Assembly (NCBI GenBank): GCA_934486965.1
Contig: CAKSQP010000078.1
Coordinates: 1-7,032, forward strand
Direction: 5' to 3'
DNA: 7,032 bases
Source of the DNA: an uncultured Eubacteriales bacterium
Lineage (GTDB): Bacteria > Bacillota > Clostridia > Oscillospirales > UBA644
Positions 1 through 4,887 of the stretch are shown in pieces. Under the pieces are notes generated by a model. It was not told the origin of the DNA. It ran no database searches and saw nothing but the letters and a program-made list of their open reading frames with translations. Position 1 is the first letter of the stretch, and every line of letters starts with the position of its first letter. The position numbers and the translations under genes are program-made.

Positions 1-921
1 CTGCATGAGTTTGTCGGCGTCGGTTCCGCGTTTGAGGTCGATTGTTATTTTCATACCGTCGAAGTCGGTCTCGTCCCTGACGTCGGAAATTTCCTTTATT
101 TTACCGGCTTTTATGAGGTCGGCTATCTTGTCTATTATCGCTTCGACAGTCGTCGAATAGGGAATTTCGTAAACTTCTATGCAGTTGTTTTTTCTGTCGT
201 AAGTATATTTACTGCGGAGTTTGAAACTGCCGACGCCCTTTTCGTAAATTGCGCGTATCTGATCGGCGTCGTAAATGATATCCGCGCCCGTCGTGAAATC
301 GGGAGCAATAAGCGTAAGCAGAAGGTCGTGGTCCTTGTTTTTTATAAGTTCGGCTGTCGTACGGCAGATCTCCTCAAGGTTAAAGGAGCAGATATTGGAC
401 GCCATACCGACCGCAATTCCCTGATTCGGGGAAACGAGGATATTCGGAAAAGTTACGGGAAGAAGTTCGGGTTCTTTTGTCGTGGAGTCGTAGTTATCGA
501 CAAAATCGACGACGTCTTTATCTATATCGGCGAAAATTTCCTTGCAGAACGCGTCGAGTTTCGCCTCGGTATATCTTGACGCGGCGAACGCCATATCCCT
601 CGAAAAATGTTTTCCGAAGTTACCTTTCGAATCTATGAACGGGTGAAGAAGAGCGTCGTGACCTCGGGTGAGACGGACCATCGTTTCGTATATTGCGGCG
701 TCTCCGTGGGGGTTAAGGCGCATCGTCTGACCGACGATGTTTGCGGACTTGGTTTTCGCTCCGTTTATAAGCCCCATTTTATACATTGTATAAAGCAGCT
801 TGCGGTGGGAGGGCTTGAAACCGTCGATTTCGGGGATAGCACGGGAGACGATAACGCTCATCGCATACGGCATATAGTTTTCTTCAAGAGTCTGCGTTAT
901 CGGTTTCTGACTGTATTCCAT
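1..921 (-). CDS. parC: Type IIA DNA topoisomerase subunit A (topoisomerase IV-like, ParC/GyrA family), C-terminus cut by window edge
   Basis: This is the breakage-reunion subunit of an ATP-dependent type II topoisomerase. With the B subunit just upstream it passes one DNA duplex through another to relax or unlink chromosomes. The first 307 codons are visible, starting MEYSQKPITQ, and the frame is open to base 1. The reading is clear from SVIVSRAIPEIDGFKPSHRK (residues 22-41), the quinolone-determining stretch NPHGDAAIYETMVR (70-83) and AASRYTEAKL (113-122), in which Tyr117 after Arg116 is the catalytic tyrosine that forms the 5'-phosphotyrosyl bond. The winged-helix domain and the start of the tower domain are present. 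The C-terminal beta-propeller region lies outside, so gyrase and topoisomerase IV cannot be separated on that criterion. The residue matching E. coli GyrA Ser83 is Ala75, and that matching Asp87 is Glu79. The start is fixed by GGGAGGGG 7 nt upstream. The gene begins 15 nt after the B-subunit stop, so the two form an operon. Calling it ParC rather than GyrA is inference from the atypical partner. Confidence 0.9.
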   Translation of the reverse strand, partial: MEYSQKPITQTLEENYMPYAMSVIVSRAIPEIDGFKPSHRKLLYTMYKMGLINGAKTKSANIVGQTMRLNPHGDAAIYETMVRLTRGHDALLHPFIDSKGNFGKHFSRDMAFAASRYTEAKLDAFCKEIFADIDKDVVDFVDNYDSTTKEPELLPVTFPNILVSPNQGIAVGMASNICSFNLEEICRTTAELIKNKDHDLLLTLIAPDFTTGADIIYDADQIRAIYEKGVGSFKLRSKYTYDRKNNCIEVYEIPYSTTVEAIIDKIADLIKAGKIKEISDVRDETDFDGMKITIDLKRGTDADKLMQ

Positions 922-928
922 ACTTTTT

Positions 929-936
929 CCCCTCCC
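929..936 (-). promoter_or_regulatory. Shine-Dalgarno site of the topoisomerase A subunit
   Basis: On the minus strand GGGAGGGG lies 7 nt before the ATG at 919-921 and directly after the B-subunit stop codon TAA (937-939). This strong site inside a 15-nt gap supports co-transcription and balanced translation of the two subunits, which assemble as an A2B2 heterotetramer. Confidence 0.8.
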
Positions 937-2910
937 TTAAGAAATATCGGCAAGTTCAAGATAGTAGTTGCCTTTTTCGGCGATAAACTCTTTTCTTGCC
1001 TGAAGATTGTTGCCTAGCAGCACGTCGAAATACAGTGCGGTCTTTTCGGCGTCCTCGGGCGTTACAAGAAGCAATTTGCGCGTCTTCGGGTCCATTGTCG
1101 TAAGTTTCATCATATCGGGTTCGTTTTCGCCGAGACCCTTTGAACGCTGGACCGAAATTTTGCCGTCGAGTTTTGCGGTTATCTCGGCTTTTTCCCTGTC
1201 GGTATAAGCAAAATAGGTCTTGTCTTTATTCGTTATTTCATAAAGCGGAGATTCCGCGATAAAGACCTTGTTTTCCTGCAACAAAGTCGGCATAAGGCGG
1301 TATATCATCGTAAGAATAAGCGTTCTTATCTGATAACCGTCGACGTCGGCATCGGTGCAGATTATTATTTTCGAAAATTTGAGGTTTTGCAGATTGAATT
1401 CCGAAAAACTCTTTCCGCGGGTCTTCATTTCGACTCCGCAGCCGAGAATTTTGACGATATTCGTTATTATCTCGCTGTTAAGTATCTGGTTGAAATCCGC
1501 CTTTAAGCAGTTGAGAATTTTACCTCTTACCGGCATTATCGCCTGAAATTCGGCGTCTCTCGCCTGTTTTACGGAGCCGACGGCAGAGTCGCCCTCAACG
1601 ATGTAAAGTTCTCTTATCGAAGAGTCTTTCGAGCGGCAGGCAACGTATTTTTCGATACGGTTCGTTATGTCGACTTCGGCAACGAGTTTCTTTTTTAACG
1701 ACTGACGCGTTTTCTCGGCGTTCTCGCGGCTGCGTTTATTGACCAGAACCTGATTCGCTATCTTCTCGGCTTCTTCTTTGTTTTCGATAAAATAGACTTC
1801 AAGACGGTGTTTTAAGAATTCGGTCATCGCGTCTTGAATAAATTTGTTGTTTATGGATTTTTTCGTCTGGTTTTCGTAAGAAGTCTGGGTCGAATAGGAA
1901 TTCGAAACAAGAGCAAGGCTGTCTTCAACGTCGGTGAAGGCTATCTTGCTTTCGTTTTTATTGTATTTTCCCGAAGATTTAATATAGGCGTCGATTGCCG
2001 AAACAAAAGCGTTTTTGACGGCTTTGTCGGGCGAACCGCCGTATTCGAGAAAACTTGAGTTATGGTAATATTCGATAAAGGGATATTTATTCGTAAAGCA
2101 AAAAGCGACATTCAGAATTACGCGGTAGTCGTCCTTATCCGCACGGTCGCGGCCTACTCTTTCGGCGTTCCAGACCTGCGGCAGGGTAAGCGTTTCCGTC
2201 CCGACAATTTCCGAAAGATAGTCGGAAATTCCGTTTTCGTAATAGAAATTTTCTTCGGTAACACTGCCGTCGATATTCTGATACTTCAAGACTATCGTAA
2301 GCCCGCTGTTGCAGATAGCCTGTTTTTTCAAGACGTCCTCGAAATATTCGAGGGTCATTTTTATATCGGTGAAAACTTCGAGGTCGGGTTTCCAGCGTAT
2401 CCTCGTCCCGCTCTTATGTTTCATTTCGGTCTTGCCGAGTTGCTTTTCCTTATCCTTTTCAACGGGTTTTCCCTTTTTGAAATGCAGTTCGTAACGGTTT
2501 TTGCCGTTATAAATTTCGGCGTCCATATATTCGGAGGCGTACTGCGTCGCGCAAAGGCCGAGACCGTTAAGACCGAGAGAAAATTCGTAAGTGTCTCCGT
2601 ATTTTCCTCCGGCGTACATCTCGCAGAAAAGAAGTTCCCAGTTATAGGCTTTTTCCTTTTCGTTATAGTCGACGGGAATTCCTCTTCCGAAATCCTGAAC
2701 TTCGACCGAACCGTCCTTGAAATAAGAAACGATTATTTTGTCGCCGTGTCCTTCCTTGAATTCGTCTATCGAGTTTGAGAGAATTTCAAAAAAGGAATGA
2801 CAGCAGCCGACGATATCGTCCGAACCGAAAATTACGGACGGACGTTTTCTTACTCTGTCGGCACCTTTTAAGGTCTTTATACTGCTGTCGTCGTATTTTG
2901 CTTTTGCCAT
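937..2910 (-). CDS. parE: Type IIA DNA topoisomerase subunit B (topoisomerase IV-like, ParE/GyrB family)
   Basis: This is the ATPase subunit of a type II topoisomerase, 657 aa from the ATG at 2908-2910. The N-terminal GHKL ATPase has Glu42, Asn46 and Asp49 in FFEILSNSIDEF, Asp73 in DFGRGIP, and the lid GLNGLGL (113-119). E. coli GyrB has its general-base Glu42, Asn46 and Asp73 at the same numbers. The transducer domain follows (about 220-400), with the ATP-contacting QTK loop ending at Lys350. The Toprim domain has Glu439 in EGDSA, PVRGKILN (460-467) and the metal-binding Asp520, Asp522 and Asp524 in DADVDG. The family signature KGLGE is at 591-595. The length is that of ParE and of Gram-positive GyrB, without the ~170-residue insert of proteobacterial GyrB. 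The usual DNGRGIP reads DFGRGIP and GLHGVG reads GLNGLG. As I recall, these changes mark a divergent ParE-like clade common in Clostridia beside ordinary gyrase. An ATG 12 nt upstream (2920-2922) is in frame but has no ribosome site. The chosen ATG has GGTGG 5 nt before it. It is the first gene of the topoisomerase operon. Confidence 0.93.
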   Translation of the reverse strand: MAKAKYDDSSIKTLKGADRVRKRPSVIFGSDDIVGCCHSFFEILSNSIDEFKEGHGDKIIVSYFKDGSVEVQDFGRGIPVDYNEKEKAYNWELLFCEMYAGGKYGDTYEFSLGLNGLGLCATQYASEYMDAEIYNGKNRYELHFKKGKPVEKDKEKQLGKTEMKHKSGTRIRWKPDLEVFTDIKMTLEYFEDVLKKQAICNSGLTIVLKYQNIDGSVTEENFYYENGISDYLSEIVGTETLTLPQVWNAERVGRDRADKDDYRVILNVAFCFTNKYPFIEYYHNSSFLEYGGSPDKAVKNAFVSAIDAYIKSSGKYNKNESKIAFTDVEDSLALVSNSYSTQTSYENQTKKSINNKFIQDAMTEFLKHRLEVYFIENKEEAEKIANQVLVNKRSRENAEKTRQSLKKKLVAEVDITNRIEKYVACRSKDSSIRELYIVEGDSAVGSVKQARDAEFQAIMPVRGKILNCLKADFNQILNSEIITNIVKILGCGVEMKTRGKSFSEFNLQNLKFSKIIICTDADVDGYQIRTLILTMIYRLMPTLLQENKVFIAESPLYEITNKDKTYFAYTDREKAEITAKLDGKISVQRSKGLGENEPDMMKLTTMDPKTRKLLLVTPEDAEKTALYFDVLLGNNLQARKEFIAEKGNYYLELADIS

Positions 2911-2915
2911 ATTAT

Positions 2916-2920
2916 CCACC
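2916..2920 (-). promoter_or_regulatory. Shine-Dalgarno site that decides the B-subunit start
   Basis: GGTGG (minus strand) sits 5 nt before the ATG at 2908-2910. It overlaps the alternative upstream ATG (2920-2922), which itself has no purine-rich site upstream. This favours the start giving MAKAKYDDSS over the one giving MVDNMAKAK. The site is one base off GGAGG, so the choice is likely but not certain. Confidence 0.6.
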
Positions 2921-2950
2921 ATTTCAAACCGTATTTATCTATTATATATT

Positions 2951-2979
2951 ATTATACAATATTTCTGTCGCAAAGTCAA
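2951..2979 (-). promoter_or_regulatory. Sigma-A promoter of the topoisomerase operon
   Basis: On the minus strand the -35 box TTGACT (2974-2979) and a perfect -10 box TATAAT (2951-2956) are separated by exactly 17 nt. Transcription would start near 2943-2945, leaving a leader of about 35 nt before the ATG at 2910. That is too short for a riboswitch, and none is seen. It matches five of six -35 bases and all six -10 bases of the vegetative consensus. It lies between the upstream operon's terminator and the topoisomerase genes, so these two genes form their own transcription unit. Confidence 0.85.
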
Positions 2980-3056
2980 TATCGCGGTAAACGACGGTTT
3001 TCGGAATGTGGATTTCTCGGTCAAAACGGTGGAAAACTATGTTTATATTGTTCAAA

Positions 3057-3073
3057 ACTTTTACTGTAAAAGT
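3057..3073. repeat. 7-bp inverted repeat in the intergenic region
   Basis: ACTTTTA (3057-3063) and TAAAAGT (3067-3073) are perfect inverted copies around a 3-nt centre, CTG. The element lies about 80 bp upstream of the main topoisomerase promoter. It has no GC-rich stem and no following T-run, so it is not a terminator. It could be a dimeric regulator's site, but AT-rich DNA gives such palindromes by chance. Confidence 0.35.
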
Positions 3074-3092
3074 AAAATACTTCATAGTTTTA

Positions 3093-3121
3093 ATTTTAGA
3101 TAAAATAATATGATTTTTCAA
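3093..3121 (-). promoter_or_regulatory. Possible second, upstream promoter (weak)
   Basis: On the minus strand TTGAAA (3116-3121) is followed after 17 nt by TAAAAT (3093-3098), five of six consensus bases in each box. It points toward the topoisomerase operon about 140 nt upstream of the main promoter. The surrounding DNA is so AT-rich that such a match can arise by chance, and it coincides with one unit of the direct repeat below. Confidence 0.3.
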
Positions 3122-3143
3122 GGTAAAAATATGATGTTTTCAA
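3099..3143. repeat. Two adjacent imperfect direct repeats (22-23 bp units)
   Basis: Two units abut without a gap, 3099-3121 and 3122-3143. Both end on the plus strand in TTTTCAA preceded by ATGAT, and both carry a TAAAA run near the left end. They differ by a few substitutions and small indels. A poorer third copy (AGTAAAATA...ATAGTTTTAA) may lie at 3071-3093. They fill the space between the fhs terminator and the topoisomerase promoter. No function is known to me. Regulator sites or a decayed duplication are both possible. Confidence 0.4.
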
Positions 3144-3154
3144 TATTTTATATA

Positions 3155-3183
3155 AAAAAATAAGCCGAGAAAATTCTCGGCTT
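3155..3183 (-). terminator. Intrinsic terminator of the purL-fhs transcript
   Basis: AAGCCGAGA (3162-3170) pairs perfectly with TCTCGGCTT (3175-3183) around a 4-nt loop. On the minus strand the stem is followed by ATTTTTTT (3154-3161), the U-run of a classical rho-independent terminator. It begins 18 nt after the fhs stop codon. On the plus strand the stem is followed only by the interrupted run GATTTTTTGA, so reverse function is possible but there is no gene there to end. Confidence 0.9.
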
Positions 3184-3201
3184 GATTTTTTGAATTTCAG
3201 A

Positions 3202-4875
3202 TTAAAACAGTCCGGTGATTTTTCCGTTTTCGTCGACGTCGATTCGTTCGGCGGCAGGAGATTTCGGAAGTCCGGGCATTGTTAAGATGTCGCCCGTAAG
3301 CACGACTATAAAGCCTGCACCTGCGGATATCTTAACGTTTTTAACGGTCACGGTAAAGTTTTCGGGAGCACCCAAAAGCGACGGGTTGTCCGAAAAGCTG
3401 TACTGCGTTTTGGCGATACATACGGGAAGAGAGGAAAATCCGAGTTTTTCGAGCGTTTCTATCTGTTTTTTTGCCGCAGGCAGAACGGATATTCCGTTTC
3501 CGCCATAGATTTTCTTTACAACAGCCTCTATTTTCTCTTCAATCGAGGTGTTAAGCTCATAAGAGAAAGTAAAGTCGCCTTTTTCCTCTTCGCAGAGCCT
3601 TACGACTTCGCGGGCAAGCTCTTCGCCGCCTTTTCCGCCCTCCGCCCATACGGTCGAAAGCACGGTGTTTACGCCGAGTTCACGGCATTTTTTGATAATG
3701 AAGTCAATTTCGGCGTCGGTATCGGTCGGGAAACGGTTTATCGCGACGACGCAAGGAAGTTTATAAACGTTTTTGATATTCGAAACGTGACGGAGAAGAT
3801 TGGGTATTCCCCTTTCAAGAGCGGGGATATCCTCTTCCGCAAGTTCGGTTTTGGCTTTTCCGCCGTGCATTTTAAGCGCCCTGACGGTTCCGACAACAAC
3901 GACTGCGGACGGAGTAAGATCAGCCATTCGGCATTTGATATCAAGGAATTTTTCCGCTCCGAGATCCGCTCCGAATCCCGCCTCGGTAACGGCGTAATCG
4001 CCGAGTTTTAAGGCAAGGCGGGTCGCTGTGACGGAGTTGCAGCCGTGGGCGATATTCGCAAAAGGACCTCCGTGGACAAGCGCGGGAGTATGTTCAAGAG
4101 TCTGAACGAGATTCGGTTTTAACGCGTCTTTGAGAAGAGCGGTCATTGCTCCCTGAGCCTTGATATCGGCACAGGTTACGGGCTTTCCGTCGAATGTATA
4201 GCCGACGATAATTTTCGAAAGTCTTGTTTTAAGGTCGGTTATCGAGGTCGAAAGGCAGAGAACAGCCATGATTTCGGAAGCGACGGTAATATCAAAGCCG
4301 TCTTCGCGGGGCATACCGTTCACTTCACCGCCGAGACCGTCGACGATAAAACGGAGTTGTCTGTCGTTCATATCGACGCAGCGTTTCCATGTTATTTTTC
4401 TCGGATCGATCCCGAGTTCGTTACCTTGTTTTATATGGTTATCGAGCATTGCGGCAAGCAGGTTGTTGGCTGCTCCTATCGCGTGGAAATCGCCCGTAAA
4501 ATGCAGGTTTATATCCTCCATCGGAACGACCTGAGCATATCCGCCGCCCGCAGCACCGCCTTTGACACCGAAAACGGGACCGAGAGACGGTTCGCGGAGA
4601 GCAACGACAACATTTTTGCCTATTCTTTTAAGACCGTCGGCAAGCCCTATCGTCGTCGTCGTTTTTCCCTCGCCCGCAGGGGTCGGGGTTATGGCGGTGA
4701 CTAAGATAAGTTTGCCGTCTTTTCTTTCTTCGTTCATTATCGAAAGGTCGATTTTTGCCTTGTAATTACCGTATCTTTCGACATATTTTTCGTCGATACC
4801 CGCGGTTTTTGCGACCTCGGTTATCGGCTGCATTTCGGTAGCCTGCGCTATTTCTATATCTGATAAATATTTCAT
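3202..4875 (-). CDS. fhs: Formate-tetrahydrofolate ligase (10-formyl-THF synthetase)
   Basis: This cytoplasmic enzyme joins formate and tetrahydrofolate at the cost of ATP to make 10-formyl-THF, through a formyl-phosphate intermediate. It supplies formyl groups for purine synthesis and initiator tRNA, and is the second methyl-branch step of the Wood-Ljungdahl pathway in acetogens. The protein is 557 aa, the normal bacterial length. Diagnostic blocks are the ATP loop TPTPAGEGKT (63-72), REPSLGP (94-100) followed by the glycine-rich GVKGGAAGGGYAQV, NLHFTGDFHAI (123-133), HGGPFANIAHGCNS (268-281) and EAGFGADLGAEKF (298-310). No key block is missing. The ATG at 4873-4875 is preferred to the adjacent in-frame TTG (4876-4878), because AGGGGG lies 6 nt before the ATG and only 3 nt before the TTG. 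It follows purL by 11 nt and ends at a terminator, so it is the last gene of a purine operon. That context favours a purine-supply role, and acetogenesis cannot be judged from this window. Confidence 0.97.
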   Translation of the reverse strand: MKYLSDIEIAQATEMQPITEVAKTAGIDEKYVERYGNYKAKIDLSIMNEERKDGKLILVTAITPTPAGEGKTTTTIGLADGLKRIGKNVVVALREPSLGPVFGVKGGAAGGGYAQVVPMEDINLHFTGDFHAIGAANNLLAAMLDNHIKQGNELGIDPRKITWKRCVDMNDRQLRFIVDGLGGEVNGMPREDGFDITVASEIMAVLCLSTSITDLKTRLSKIIVGYTFDGKPVTCADIKAQGAMTALLKDALKPNLVQTLEHTPALVHGGPFANIAHGCNSVTATRLALKLGDYAVTEAGFGADLGAEKFLDIKCRMADLTPSAVVVVGTVRALKMHGGKAKTELAEEDIPALERGIPNLLRHVSNIKNVYKLPCVVAINRFPTDTDAEIDFIIKKCRELGVNTVLSTVWAEGGKGGEELAREVVRLCEEEKGDFTFSYELNTSIEEKIEAVVKKIYGGNGISVLPAAKKQIETLEKLGFSSLPVCIAKTQYSFSDNPSLLGAPENFTVTVKNVKISAGAGFIVVLTGDILTMPGLPKSPAAERIDVDENGKITGLF

Positions 4876-4881
4876 CAAAAT

Positions 4882-4887
4882 CCCCCT
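4882..4887 (-). promoter_or_regulatory. Shine-Dalgarno site of fhs overlapping the purL stop
   Basis: AGGGGG on the minus strand lies 6 nt before the fhs ATG (4873-4875). Its first A is the last base of the purL stop codon TAA (4887-4889). Ribosomes ending purL therefore sit on the fhs start region, which suggests translational coupling. The spacing also rules against the TTG at 4876-4878 as the start. Confidence 0.75.

Noticed and set aside
328..1017. Two plus-strand open frames (83 and 136 codons)
   Set aside because: They are antisense to the A subunit, and the second also runs into the end of the B subunit. No recognisable motif and no sensible ribosome site were seen.
2062..2778. Open plus-strand frame of 238 codons
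   Set aside because: It lies wholly antisense to the topoisomerase B subunit, whose motifs are unambiguous. The translation shows no recognisable domain. Codon choice in the minus-strand gene leaves its complement free of stops.
2911..3201. Small RNA, riboswitch or tRNA in the intergenic region
   Set aside because: Apart from the terminator there is no GC-containing stem set, no cloverleaf and no conserved riboswitch core. The leader after the promoter is only about 35 nt.
3738..3944. Minus-strand 68-codon frame
   Set aside because: It lies out of frame inside fhs on the same strand. Fhs itself is intact and full length there.
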